IMG/VR virus record: IMGVR_UViG_3300037070_003613
Coordinates: 1 to 64,000 of that record
Direction: 5' to 3' (one strand)
Length of the DNA: 64,000 nt
DNA from: a virus
Every line of letters starts with the position of its first letter. Within the stretch, counting starts at the first letter, position 1. Positions 25,001 through 35,100 of this stretch are shown here, one piece after another. The notes under the pieces are model-generated. The model made no database searches and had not been told where the DNA came from. It saw only the letters and a program-made list of their open reading frames with translations. The position numbers and the translations under genes are program-made.

Positions 25001-27336
25001 GCACGGGCACCAACTTCGCCAACATCGCCCGTCGCGCGGACGAAGCGGAAGCGGCCGGATCGCAGATCTCAGAACTCGACCTTGAGCAGGCCGCACTGCT
25101 CGATGACCGGCTGCGCGAGTTCGGGAAGGCGATGGGCAGCGACTTCCAGAACGACGACGGCGTCAGGCTGACCCATCACGCACTCGACCAGCGGCATGGG
25201 CGTGGGACGATGAACGGACTCGCCGCCACCAACCCGGATGGCGTGGTGCTGGGCGCGATCGCCTACAACAAGAACCCCGGCGACTACCACATCGAGTTCC
25301 TCGGCTCGACCGGTCTCGTCAAGGGCGTCGGTTCGCAGTTGGTGATCCCCGTGATGGAACGGGCCGCAGCCGATGGGGCAAAGGTGACACTCAAGGTCGC
25401 CGGGACAAAGAGCGCCGCCTCGTTCTGGGAGTCGCTCGGCTTCGAGCGGGACTGGGAGAGCGCCACCGGCGCCACCATGCAGCCCGCCGACGTGCAGGCA
25501 TGGGTGGCGAATCTCAACCGCGAACGCGAGGGTGTCTTGGTCGGCGCAGGCGCAGCACCAGAAGGATGGGATCCCGACGACGACCGCTGGGCTGCCCACG
25601 CGATCGAACTCGGGCTGATGTCCATTGTCGCCTCCGCGGCGCAGTTCATGAACCCGTGGCACGACGAGGTGGGTCGGTTCGCGCCGAAGGGGACCGGGCG
25701 CAAGTTCGGTAAGCACGTCTCGTGGCATGTCGGCTCAAACGGCTACGAGGTGATGCACAACGGGAAATGGGTCCGGACGCCGGAAGCCATCAAGCACTAC
25801 GGCGCGCTCGAAGTAGCGCAGCACATGTCGCCGCTCGAAGCCCGTCAACTCCGTGAGGAGTTGGAAGGCCAGACGATGATCGACCTTCTCAATGACACGG
25901 ACGTTCAGTACAAGGCAACGGCATCGCTGGCGGTCCTGACTCACGACCCGAACTTGCACGGCAAGGAAGGTTTCGAGCATCTTCAACGTCAAGTCACCTT
26001 CGCCAAAGAGGCCGACCTCGGGCTGGTGATGCAGTTGTACGCCGCAGAGCAGTTCGCCTCATGGGAACACTCCGGGGTCGACATCGCCCTGTTGAAGGAA
26101 GCCACGCAGGCGCACATGCGCGGTGAGATTGACGCCGCCTCACTGTCACGGATGATCACCGAGCAGTACGGGATCACGGTCGAATCGGGCGCCGTTGGCT
26201 GGTTCAACCGGGCCTGGCAGATCTCCGCCGTCTCCCACGAATCAACTGCGATGCAGATCCAGATCGCCGAGCAACGCGGTCTAAGCGCAGCCGATGCGGC
26301 GATGCGCGACTACGTCGGCGACTCGACGCTGGACAAAGCCAACGATCTGACGTGGTCGATGGGAGCGACGATCAACGCCGTGACGTCGGCTCACATCCGC
26401 AACACTGAGGAGAAGCTGACCCAGGCCCCGGAACTGGCGTTGCCGACGATCCACCGAGGCTTGAAGGGTGAACAGTTCACCAGCATCCAGGCCGGTGACA
26501 CGGTCCAGTCGAACCCCTTGTCGTCGTGGTCGTTCGACCCGAACCAGGCCGAGCACTTCGCCACCAACTTCATCGACACACAAGGGATCGTGATCACCAC
26601 CGAGTTCAACCCGGCCAACGTGCTCACCATCAGCGACATCAGCGGCATGGGATCACTGGACGAGCGAGAAGTGATCATGATCGGCGAACCGGTCAAGGTC
26701 ACCCGCGCTCGTCTTCCAACGAAGCCCAGCGGTTGGGCAGTGATCCCGGAGAACGTGTACCTGATTGACACCCCGGAGAACGTCGACTGGATCACCCGCG
26801 AACCCGACGAAGCTCTGACGGCATCGGCGGCCAAGTTCGCGAATCCGTGGCATGACGAGATCGGACGTTTCGCGCCGAAGGGTCAGGGCAGCACGTCCGG
26901 CGGGCTGGACAACGAGGAGGCTGACGCCGAGTTCGAGGAGAAGTACGGCAACGAACGCCGATCCGGCGACGGCGACTGCTTCGAGGTCGGTTTGCACTTC
27001 ATCCACTCCATCCCTCGCGGCGAGGAGGACCGCTACAAGCTGTGTCACGGCGTGCCCGAGGGCCAAGGCCCGATCGAAGGCGTCCGCTTCGATCACTGCT
27101 GGATCGAACGAACCGACCCGCTCCCCGAGACCATGACCCCCGAGCAGCGGGCGATGTTCGAGCAGTACGAGATGAACATCACCGTGATCGACAAGTCGAA
27201 CGGCAACGATGTCGAGATGCCCCGACTGCTGTACTACCAGTTGGGCAGCATCAATCCTCGCGACGTCCGCCGCTACACACCAGACGAAGCCCGCCGCGAG
27301 GCCGTCCGAACCGGGGTTTACGGGCCGTGGACATAG
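22087..27336 (+). CDS. Giant multi-module head-associated protein 1
   Basis: 1749 aa from GTG, six bases after the portal stop. Six copies of NPWHDEIGRFAPKGTG (residues 8, 416, 646, 959, 1189, 1586) each head a module. 1: class II CCA-adding enzyme (GGSVRD 58-63, DIDIE 72-76, RRDFTMNAL 149, EDPLRILR 189). 2: unknown phage domain ending FDLDSEEDVPTHGTGG. 3: HNH nuclease with CPDC and CPPC (740-790). 4: GNAT-like (LGSTGLVKGVGSQL, FWESLGFE). 5: helical region plus ADP-ribosyltransferase (HRG about 1456, SSWS 1479, ERE about 1526). 6: small Cys/His domain (GDCFEVGLHF, FDHCWIE, VIDKSNG), possibly a cysteine hydrolase. About 23880-24020 and 24700-24960 read poorly in this frame (see findings). Resembles polyvalent and MuF-toxin proteins of other phages. 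Confidence 0.75.
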   Translation: MATATFANPWHDEIGRFAPKGTGTKFGATQDEMRSLFEPVRPLVDVLEGAGAKTYLVGGSVRDRLLGIDAKDIDIEVHGLTPDETIALLKERGARVDEVGKAFGVLKVTFDGETHDFSFPRTEVKTGEGHTGFDVTVDPNLGIEQALARRDFTMNALAVDSDGNMVDPFGGVADLKAGVLRHVGPAFSEDPLRILRGVQFAARLGLKFDPETAKLAHDLLPELENISTERVWGEFEKLGGKGVSMEAGVQALKDVGLDTRYGNVHFDGEPNLTGLTGDHRAAVALTAIGVDPRQIGAPNTVSRTMRDVSQALAFTGDQAASRTAARELKYGTFEDAARIAGPNDNVDPRVLTGPLPGLVTGNDVMARGVRGSAIGEVLRAVQQAQDNETIVTREDALAWLDKHATAAIRRSAAFVNPWHDEVGRFAPKGTGRRFEPRGGADAQAQALAEAMATRAELNGGFTFDPRGNLFIKPDPSLPREEHRGAVAVPGHSAIITMEAFQDPTRGKQFIRDYLDQHAETIASQPDIFIGGWHDRAHGEVVLDLSQVRPLDEAIKLGIERGEQAIFDLDSEEDVPTHGTGGRENVKIVDASGQGLVRFSHGRYRGPPPAGAGRNGTSGRPGRLGGQVRGGEAGDRGRHVRGSEFANPWHDEIGQFAPKGTGSTGKGRSSKAEEAAAAKLARAKARKVPKPTEDDVIQGQVDALLAREGLVRAGGDRRGNNTARKKRAKALAAEFGDGTTCACPDCGQRIAADAATAEKLGIDALTQDKILVGTLGGSYKMENLIPTCPPCNQSRGDREGIGVVGDVRQTWGSAERFTRTVVRQHGDAIAQRFQERRSAIMKRKGITWEEHIAENPDALPQDFDRLRRPVGGNFAVDGWTPGEIVTDWLDRVAVNGHAVDHELRVDDPVRVDFPGEQLTLDPWVTDDRVVEVIGGVPPEPLGSHDRAVLNHRPQRSEFGNPWHDEIGQFAPKGTGTNFANIARRADEAEAAGSQISELDLEQAALLDDRLREFGKAMGSDFQNDDGVRLTHHALDQRHGRGTMNGLAATNPDGVVLGAIAYNKNPGDYHIEFLGSTGLVKGVGSQLVIPVMERAAADGAKVTLKVAGTKSAASFWESLGFERDWESATGATMQPADVQAWVANLNREREGVLVGAGAAPEGWDPDDDRWAAHAIELGLMSIVASAAQFMNPWHDEVGRFAPKGTGRKFGKHVSWHVGSNGYEVMHNGKWVRTPEAIKHYGALEVAQHMSPLEARQLREELEGQTMIDLLNDTDVQYKATASLAVLTHDPNLHGKEGFEHLQRQVTFAKEADLGLVMQLYAAEQFASWEHSGVDIALLKEATQAHMRGEIDAASLSRMITEQYGITVESGAVGWFNRAWQISAVSHESTAMQIQIAEQRGLSAADAAMRDYVGDSTLDKANDLTWSMGATINAVTSAHIRNTEEKLTQAPELALPTIHRGLKGEQFTSIQAGDTVQSNPLSSWSFDPNQAEHFATNFIDTQGIVITTEFNPANVLTISDISGMGSLDEREVIMIGEPVKVTRARLPTKPSGWAVIPENVYLIDTPENVDWITREPDEALTASAAKFANPWHDEIGRFAPKGQGSTSGGLDNEEADAEFEEKYGNERRSGDGDCFEVGLHFIHSIPRGEEDRYKLCHGVPEGQGPIEGVRFDHCWIERTDPLPETMTPEQRAMFEQYEMNITVIDKSNGNDVEMPRLLYYQLGSINPRDVRRYTPDEARREAVRTGVYGPWT
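23849..23878 (+). promoter_or_regulatory. Internal promoter inside giant ORF 1
   Basis: TTGACG (23849-23854), 18-bp spacer, TACGAT (23873-23878), with an ATG six bases further on: the same leaderless design as elsewhere in the window. Confidence 0.6.
23885..24043 (+). CDS. Small gene nested out of frame in giant ORF 1
   Basis: 52 aa (MADTADHRQQAPDVTVRPGD at the start, EEEKQAIVDAMYEGL later). Codon third positions favour this frame over the giant ORF's frame, which here reads as Gly/Arg-rich text. It sits exactly behind a leaderless-type promoter. It ends inside the next NPWHDE repeat. Either it is a separate overlapping gene or, after a frame change, the N-terminus of the HNH module. Unknown function. 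Confidence 0.5.
   Translation: MADTADHRQQAPDVTVRPGDLEGWADKSEEEKQAIVDAMYEGLSSPTPGTTR
24679..24972 (-). CDS. Candidate antisense ORF in giant ORF 1
   Basis: 97 codons on the minus strand, opposite the poorly coding end of the HNH module. The text is protein-like (DGTIVRAKRFGWDTPDDLDN, then LLTWEVDSNGIVYTKFMVDG) and its third positions are more G/C-rich than the plus frame. The start may be a GTG near residue 13. It could be a real gene that was overrun by the long ORF. Low certainty. Confidence 0.35.
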   Translation of the reverse strand: MPRVAELATLRSVVEDGTIVRAKRFGWDTPDDLDNPIVGDPGVEGELLTWEVDSNGIVYTKFMVDGVAVDGDTIEPVGDDLPGGPAVDGEVPADRAA

Positions 27337-30300
27337 CGCCGACCATCCCCGTCCCGACCACAGAGGCAGAGATCGGAACCCTGCGCGTCCCGATCGACCC
27401 CGACGATCCGCTGCTCGCCGATCAGACGCTCGTGGCGTCGGCCGGGATCATCGCCGACTTCGAGGACTCGTACCTCGATGAACTGACCGGCGCCGTCGAA
27501 CAGTCGTTGCGATCACTCCGCCAGATGGTCGTGCAACGCCTCCGCGCGCACGCCACCATCGCGAAACCGATCGCTGCGTCGGCCGCACGCAACGGCCAGT
27601 TCATGAACCCGTGGCACGACGACCGAGGCCGCTTCGCTCCGAAGGGGACCGGCCGCGCGAACGCGATCCGGACGTGGGGCACCGACCGCAAGGTCACCAT
27701 CGAGAAGTGGGTGTCGGGTCACAAGCATTCGGTGACGACCTCGAACGGCGACGTGATCGTCCTCCACGACCACAACAACGTCCTGTCGCAAAGCCCCGGC
27801 GGCGAGCAAGCCATCAGCGACTTGTTGAACGGCGCCGCCGACGCACATGACCTGTGCCCGGGGATGAACGTCCCGCAGATCATGGTCAAGAACGTCGACG
27901 GGCTGATCGCCGACATGGCCGCGCTGCATGACATGCAACGCGTCGAATGGGAACGGCTCCGCAACGTCGGCGCGTTCGTCACCGGCAACAGCCCGGACGG
28001 CAATAAGGCGCCGGGCTGGATCTTCGTCAACCCGGACCGGCTGCACAGTGAGCAGCTTTACGCCCAGGATGACATGCCCGCCATGATCGCTCTCGGCCCG
28101 GCCCGCTACAAGGTGATGCACGAGTACGGGCATCTGCGCATGACCCAAGGTCTCGACTCGGTGTTCGCGATCAACGATCAGTTCAAGTACACGAGCGACT
28201 CGCGTCGCAGCGGCGGGATGTCGAAGTACGGCAACACGAAACCGATCGAGGCGCACGCCGAGGCGTTCGCCGAATGGGCGGCACGCGGCGGCAACATCGA
28301 GCGCGGCCCGAAGGGCCAGTTCCTCACCGACATCGACTATGTCGTCACGTCGTACGCCAACGCGTTCGGGTGGGGCAAGGACCTCGAACAGGTCGGCCGT
28401 CCGCTCGCCGTCGCTGCCGCCGGTGGGCCGCAGGACCCGATCCCGTTGATCATCGGTGACAGCCCGGAAGGCCCGATCTACATCTACGCGGACGGAACCA
28501 TCGAGGAGACGCTCGTCGCCTCCGCCGGGCAGTTCATGAACCCGTGGCACGACGAGATCGGCCGGTTCGCCCCGAAGGGGACCGGCCGCTACATCAAGGT
28601 GCTCGGCGAGTTCCCCGGCGAACCGTCGCAGGAGATGTTGGCGAACGCCGACTTCCGCTACCAGGCCGACATGGGCAAGCGGTTTACGTGGCTGTGGCAA
28701 CGCACCTATCAGACGCATCGAGCGGTGAAGCAGATCGCCCGCAATCTGCTCGCCGGGAACGAGCCGTTCGACGGGGTCGATCTCAACGACCCGCTCTTGG
28801 AGCGGTACTCGAAGCCATCCCGCTTCGCGGGCGGCCCCAAGCACGAGTACAACGAAACCGATCTCCACAACGATCTGCAAGCCGCAGCCGAATGGATCCT
28901 GGTCCAGCCCGTCGAGAAGCAGCCCGTGCTCTACCGCGGGGCGATGACCGACGAATCGAAGATGGGTGTCTTCAAGGTCGGTGCTGACATCCCGCTCGAC
29001 CTGGTCTCGGCGACACCGGACCGGTTCGAGGCCGCGCCGTACTCGTCACCATTCGGTTCTCCCACGTCCTACCTCGACCCGGTCCGGCTGTCGTTCCAGT
29101 TCACCGGCGCCGAAGGCACGAGCCTGCGTCCGCATGTGACCGGCAACATGAGCGACTCGAAGGAAGTCGTGATGCGGGGACGCGGCCGGATCACACGGAT
29201 GGAGAAGAACGAGCACGGGATCTGGCAGATCTGGGTCGACGCCTCGAACGCCCAAGAGGAGGCGTTGGCCGCGTCGATCGGCGACGACGCCGTGATCCTG
29301 GCGATCCTCGACCAACCGTTCCACCACTACGACGAAACCGGCGCGCTCGTCGCCGCCGCCGGGCAGTTCATGAATCCGTGGCACGACGAGATCGGTCGCT
29401 TCGCGCCGAAAGGCACCGGCGTCAAGCGGCTCGGCCCGAAGACCCTCAACGACGACCCGACCGCCTACGACAAGGTCGATCTCGATGACATGGAGGCAAC
29501 CAAGGCCAGCCTCGAAGCGTACGCCGACCATGTGACCGCGGAACTCGCCGACATGTTCCCCGGCGAGGAACTCATCTTCGGCCTTGACGAGTATCACAAG
29601 ATCGCCAAGAGCACCCGGCCCCCCGAATACCATGCTCAGTTTCGGCTGACGAACGCTGACGGCGAAGACGTGGCGAAGATGGCGCGGGTCATCGAGATGG
29701 AGGATGACAGCGCATTCGCTGCCGGGATGTGGGTTGACGACTCGATGCAGGGCAAGGGCATCGGCACCGTGCTGCAAGAGGGCTTCGAGCACTGGGCGGC
29801 ATCGCAGGATCTCAGTGCGATCAACGTGTTCGCCACGATGGTCGGCCGGTGGGCGTGGATGCGCGCCGGTTATGACTGGGCGAACACCGAAGCGTTCGGC
29901 GACATCGCCAACCTGCTCGGCGACGCCGACCCAGTCGGTCGCTCATTCAGGCGGGCGTGGCAGGACGTCACCATCCCTGACGATCTACCAACGCCGTACG
30001 AGTTGTCGAACATTCTCGGTCGCAAAGCGATCCTCCATCCGCAGTTCCCGAACTGGTCGGGCACCAAGCCGCTGCGCACCCGGGCACTGGCACTCGCCGC
30101 CACCGCCATAGCGCCCCGTGAGGAGCGTCTCGCCAAGGTGCGCGAGGCGTACGCCCAGTGGTGGCCGCAGTACCCGGCCGCGGCCGAGGGCTACATCGTT
30201 GACCCGGAGGCCGAGGCCGCATGGGAAGCGTTGATGCAGGGCGGGCTGGTCGCGGCGGGGCCGTTCGATCTGGACGACTTCAACGTGATGACCGCCGAGG

Positions 30301-32120
30301 AGTGGGCGCTGGCGTTCGATGTCGAGGCAGCGGACATCGTCGGCGATGTCGTCGTGGACGCCGCCACCGGTCAGGCGCTCCGCCCCGGCCTGAACGTGTC
30401 GGACAAGATCATCACCGATCTCGTGGACCGCCACATCGGACGGCTCCAAGATCTCGGCCCGCTCGTGCAAGCCTCACTGCGCGACGCGCTGCACCTCGCC
30501 GTCTCCAACCAGTTGACGCTCGATGAGGTCATCCGCGAGATCCAAGCCACCGGACCATTGGGAGCAACCGCGGCACGCGCGATCGCACGCACCGAACTCA
30601 CCGCCGCCACGAACGGCGGGATGTTGACCGGATGGAAACGCGACGGGTTCCCGTTCAAGCAATGGATCAGTCTTCACGACGAACGTGTCCGCCATGCGCA
30701 CCTCGAAGCCGACAAGCAGATCAAACCGACCGAGCAGGAGTTCGAGGTCGGCGGCTGGCCCGCCCAATACCCCGGCGACCCACGCCTCCCGGTGCATCTG
30801 CGCATCAACTGCCGCTGCTACATGGACCGCATCGGTGAAGATGGCACGACCATCGGCACACGGCTGGTCGACTCGACCCGCGCCACGCTGTACCGCCTCG
30901 CCCAAGAGTTGAACATTCCGGGCCGCTCGAAGATGCTGAAAGAGGACCTGTTCCAGGCGATCGACCGGTACCGCAACGGGTTCGGGTTCCAACCATTGGA
31001 GGAGATGTCCCGGGCGCAACTGCTGATCCGTGCCCGCGCGGCGGGGATCGTCGGCCGCTCGAAGATGTCGCGCCCCGAGTTGATGATCCGCTTGCGCGAC
31101 CTGTCGACCGGTCGGACCCGTGACCGCTGGCTGATCGACGCCGGGCACGGCACCCGCGAACAGATCGCCGCCGTCCAAACCCAACTCGCCGCCGACATCG
31201 CCGCGCTGCACCAAGGTCCGATCGTCGGCGCCGGACCGCCACCATCAGTCGAGAAGGTCGACACGATGCGCCGCAAGGTGTTCCGCCGCTACGGCGGCGC
31301 CGACACCGGCACCGCGATGTGCGTCGGCTGCGCGGCCCGGATGCACTGGTCGAACACGACACGCTGGGAACAGGTGACGCTGATCCGGATCGACCCGAAG
31401 ATCTCGTGGTCCGCCCGCAACGCGTTCCCGGCGTGCCTCGCCTGCGCCCCGAAGCTCGCCAAGCTCGGCACGGAGAAGCTCTCGGCGACGTTCACCATCG
31501 ACAACTCATGGACGGCGATCGCCGCCACGTTCACCGGCTGGGGACCGATCCTGGCCCAGTTCGCGAACCCGTGGCACGACGAGCAAGGCAAGTTCGCGCC
31601 GAAAGGCACCGGCAAGAAATACGACTCGGCGGCGATCAAGGCCAAGGTGAAAGCGTCGATGGAGGCCGGGGTCAACGTCGACCGCGTCGGCGACCCGCAG
31701 GCGACGCTCTCCAAGCTCGACGCCTGGGCCAAGCAGATGGGATCCGACTTCGACGCCGACGAAGGGGTCGGCATGATCCGCGAAGCGTTGAATGACGTCG
31801 GGGCTGGCTCGAAGTCGTTGATCGCCAACCACAAGAACGGGATCGCCGGGATCATCTCGTACGACTACGACCCGGACAGCAAGATGTACATGATCCATCA
31901 CCTCGGCTCGACCGGGATCGCCCCCGGGACCGGCACTCGGCTGGCGACTCAGGTCATGATCCAAGCCGCGTCGAACGGTGCTGGGGTCGAGTTCGAGGCA
32001 GCCCAGAACGACACCGCTCCCGAGTTCTGGTCGTCGCTCGGCTTCGATGTTTCCGACCCCAAGCACGTCGTGATGAGTCCATCCGATGTCGGCGCCTGGA
32101 TGCGAGACTTCACGGGATGA
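27327..32120 (+). CDS. Giant multi-module head protein 2 with MuF domain
   Basis: 1597 aa from GTG 27327, overlapping ORF 1 by ten bases. A helical N-terminus (1-90) precedes four motif copies (94, 405, 683, 1414). Module 1: zincin with HEYGH (265-269) and HAEAFAEW. Module 2: ADP-ribosyltransferase (VLYRGA, SATPD, SKEVVMRG). Module 3: GNAT (DDSMQGKGIGTVLQEGF), then a MuF/SPP1 gp7-type head morphogenesis domain (RTE at 1088, HDERVRHAHLEAD, PGDPRLPVHLRINCRC ending near 1162), then two SAP/Rho-N-like helices (about 1185-1260) and a four-Cys cluster (CVGCAARMHW, CLACAP). Module 4: a second GNAT, paralogous to ORF 1 module 4. MuF proteins attach inside the head near the portal, so the fused enzymes are likely packaged. 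Confidence 0.8.
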   Translation: MDIAPTIPVPTTEAEIGTLRVPIDPDDPLLADQTLVASAGIIADFEDSYLDELTGAVEQSLRSLRQMVVQRLRAHATIAKPIAASAARNGQFMNPWHDDRGRFAPKGTGRANAIRTWGTDRKVTIEKWVSGHKHSVTTSNGDVIVLHDHNNVLSQSPGGEQAISDLLNGAADAHDLCPGMNVPQIMVKNVDGLIADMAALHDMQRVEWERLRNVGAFVTGNSPDGNKAPGWIFVNPDRLHSEQLYAQDDMPAMIALGPARYKVMHEYGHLRMTQGLDSVFAINDQFKYTSDSRRSGGMSKYGNTKPIEAHAEAFAEWAARGGNIERGPKGQFLTDIDYVVTSYANAFGWGKDLEQVGRPLAVAAAGGPQDPIPLIIGDSPEGPIYIYADGTIEETLVASAGQFMNPWHDEIGRFAPKGTGRYIKVLGEFPGEPSQEMLANADFRYQADMGKRFTWLWQRTYQTHRAVKQIARNLLAGNEPFDGVDLNDPLLERYSKPSRFAGGPKHEYNETDLHNDLQAAAEWILVQPVEKQPVLYRGAMTDESKMGVFKVGADIPLDLVSATPDRFEAAPYSSPFGSPTSYLDPVRLSFQFTGAEGTSLRPHVTGNMSDSKEVVMRGRGRITRMEKNEHGIWQIWVDASNAQEEALAASIGDDAVILAILDQPFHHYDETGALVAAAGQFMNPWHDEIGRFAPKGTGVKRLGPKTLNDDPTAYDKVDLDDMEATKASLEAYADHVTAELADMFPGEELIFGLDEYHKIAKSTRPPEYHAQFRLTNADGEDVAKMARVIEMEDDSAFAAGMWVDDSMQGKGIGTVLQEGFEHWAASQDLSAINVFATMVGRWAWMRAGYDWANTEAFGDIANLLGDADPVGRSFRRAWQDVTIPDDLPTPYELSNILGRKAILHPQFPNWSGTKPLRTRALALAATAIAPREERLAKVREAYAQWWPQYPAAAEGYIVDPEAEAAWEALMQGGLVAAGPFDLDDFNVMTAEEWALAFDVEAADIVGDVVVDAATGQALRPGLNVSDKIITDLVDRHIGRLQDLGPLVQASLRDALHLAVSNQLTLDEVIREIQATGPLGATAARAIARTELTAATNGGMLTGWKRDGFPFKQWISLHDERVRHAHLEADKQIKPTEQEFEVGGWPAQYPGDPRLPVHLRINCRCYMDRIGEDGTTIGTRLVDSTRATLYRLAQELNIPGRSKMLKEDLFQAIDRYRNGFGFQPLEEMSRAQLLIRARAAGIVGRSKMSRPELMIRLRDLSTGRTRDRWLIDAGHGTREQIAAVQTQLAADIAALHQGPIVGAGPPPSVEKVDTMRRKVFRRYGGADTGTAMCVGCAARMHWSNTTRWEQVTLIRIDPKISWSARNAFPACLACAPKLAKLGTEKLSATFTIDNSWTAIAATFTGWGPILAQFANPWHDEQGKFAPKGTGKKYDSAAIKAKVKASMEAGVNVDRVGDPQATLSKLDAWAKQMGSDFDADEGVGMIREALNDVGAGSKSLIANHKNGIAGIISYDYDPDSKMYMIHHLGSTGIAPGTGTRLATQVMIQAASNGAGVEFEAAQNDTAPEFWSSLGFDVSDPKHVVMSPSDVGAWMRDFTG

Positions 32121-35100
32121 GCTTCGACCCGGACGACGACCGCTGGGCCGAACGCGCAGCCGAGGTGGCAGTGACCACCATGACCCTCGAACCAGGCGGC
32201 GAGTTCACCGTCAAGTTCCGGGCCACCGAGTTCAACAACCCGTGGCATGACGAGATCGGACGGTTCGCGCCGAAGGGTTACGGGCACATGGGCGGCAACA
32301 AGTACAGCCGTGAGGTCGCGGTCCCCCGCAGCGTCGAGGACGCCGCCGCTGTGTACGCGGCGATGACCCTGTACAACGCCGTCAACCGTGGAGACCCGAT
32401 GCCCGCCATCCACGAAGCCCTCCACGCGCTGATCAAGACAGCCGAGGCCGCAGACCAGGACCTCATGGAACGCCTGATCAAACCGGCCGCGCGGGCAATC
32501 GGCGACAACGACATGGACACGGCGCACGAGTTGATCGTTGACGCCGACAGCGAGGTGTTCAAGCCGTTCACCGAGGAGTTCGAGGTCCCGCCACCGGAGA
32601 AGATCACGGTCACCGGCGGGCAACCCCCGGAGTCCGGCTTCGGCCCGACGATCTGGCAGACCGTCACCCCCGAAGGGCACACCATCACGTTCAACAGCCG
32701 CGGTCACACCGTGACCGACGAACAGGCGTACACGATCCTGTCGGCAGCGACGACCGCGGCGCGCGCCGGGAACATGGACCAAGACGTCACCATCCAAGTC
32801 CAAGCCTCGTTCAACCGGGACACGATGTCGCGCGAGCCACTGGTGATGGGGTTCGTCGTCGCCAACCCGGACATCGGCACCGACCCGCATCGAACCGTCA
32901 ACATCACACCCGAGTTGATCAACGGTAACTTCGACCCGGGCGGGAGCACCGAGCGCATCCCGTCGACGTTGACGGCATCAGCGGCGCTCGTGGAACCGTT
33001 GCGGATCACCGTGCTGCACGAGATGGGCCACGTCTCGTTGTTCGAGGAGGCGTTCCACCGGCAAGGCGATCTCACGCAGGGCAAGGAATGGTTCAACGAG
33101 CAGATGATTCAGACGGCGAACACGACGCCGATCACCGACAAGCCGTTCATGTCGCTGTACGCCCAGGAGAACACGACCGAGATGCACGCCGAAGCGTTCG
33201 CTGAGTGGACCAACACCGGCGGCAACACGAACAACCCGTGGGTGCTACGCATGGCCGACCAGTACGGCTGGTCGACGGGCCGCGCCGCCGAAGACCTGCC
33301 ATTGGCCGCGGCAGGGGCGCCACCGATCGAGCCGTGGGTGCCGATCTGGTACTTCCCGGAGGAGCCGGTCATCCTCATCGACAGCCGCGACGGCGCCAGC
33401 TACGTGTACGGCGACGCGGCGCTCGCCGCCACCGAACCCGTTGTCGCCTCCGCCGGGCAGTTCATGAATCCTTGGCATGACGAGATCGGACGGTTCGCCC
33501 CGAAGGGGACCGGCTCCAAGTTCGACGCAGTGAGCGCGATGCAGGACGTGCAGAACGGCAAGCCGGTGTCGGTCACCGGCGTCGAGGCCGTCGACCTCGC
33601 GTTGGAGATGGCCCGGCTTTACCATCCGATCGACATGACCCTCGTCACGGTCGACGGGTCGCACATGTTCAGTGAGATGCGAGCGAACGGGCGGTCACGG
33701 GTCGAGATGCCGCAGATCCCCGGCAAGTTCCACCCCGCCTTCGAGGAGCACCTGCGCGAGTTGGGTGTGACCATGACTCCGGAGACGATCGACCCCCGCG
33801 AGTTGCACGGCACCCAATCCGAGTTGGACGGTCAGGCAGTCGGCAACATGATCCAGTCCTACCGGGACGGCGGCTTCAACTTCACGTCGAAGCCGTTGGT
33901 CGTCTCCTCCGACAACCGGATCCTGGACGGTCACCATCGTTGGGCCGCGGCGGCGATCGAGTCCGCGGCGTGCGGCGGCTGCATCGAGATGCCGATCATG
34001 CGTGTCGACCTGCCGATGAGCGAACTGCTCCACGTCGCCGACGACTTCGTGGACAGTCTCGGCATCGTCCGTCAGGGCCACGGCGAGCACGGAAAGCACA
34101 GCCCGCAGCCGCCGCCCCTGCACGAGAAGATCGCCGCGGCTGTCATCCCACCATCGCAGAATGAGCAGGTGGAGTTCGAGTACGCGACCGACACCGATGA
34201 CGGGATCACCGACGAGCAACTCGCCGACCTGCCACACGGCGACGGCTCCGCGTTCGAGGAGGGGGAGGGCGTGGTCGCTTCCCCCGCCTCGTTCGCCAAC
34301 CCTTGGCACGACGAGATCGGACGCTTCGCGCCCAAGGGCACCGGCACGAAGATCGGCTTCGACGCCGACGCCGCCTCCAACCAGTTCGCCGACGATCTCG
34401 CCACACTCAACGCCAACGCCGACGCGATGGCCGAGCCATACCGCATCCACTACGAACGCGGCGGCGAGAAACAGTCGACGTTCGCTCAGGCCCGCGACGA
34501 GTACCTCGCCTACGGCTCATCGGAGATGGACCGCCAACTCCGCACCAACGGCGACAGCACAGTCAAGGATCCGGCGCACCGGCGGGCGCTGATGAACGCC
34601 GTCGTGCTCGATGAAGCCATCGAACGGTCCGGTGTCGTGTTCGCCGAGGACACCGTCCTGCTGCGCGGCGTGCGCAACACGCAGGCCGGGAACCTGACGG
34701 TCGGCACCGAGTTCACCGATCCCGCGTTCGTGTCCGTGACAGCGTCACCCGGCGAAGCCGCGCAGGCGTCCGGGCAGCAACAACGCCCGGCCGGTTTCCC
34801 ACCCTCGGCGAACCCGGGCACCATCGTCGCGTTGAAGGTCCCGAAGGGAACCAAGGCGATGCCGGGCGCCGAGAACGAGAAGGAATGGGTGCTGCCACGT
34901 GGCGGCACGTACACCGTGACGAACGTGATCGAGGGCGACGGGGTCCGCATCGCCGAGGTCGAGGTGACATTCCCCGAGTCGCCGCCGGTGACGAAGGGGA
35001 TCCCAACCATCAACGACTTGCTCGAACGGACCGCGGGGCAACAAGAACGCCGCGGCCTCGCCGCCTCCGCCGGTGGCCTCATCGTTCACGAGCGCCTCTC

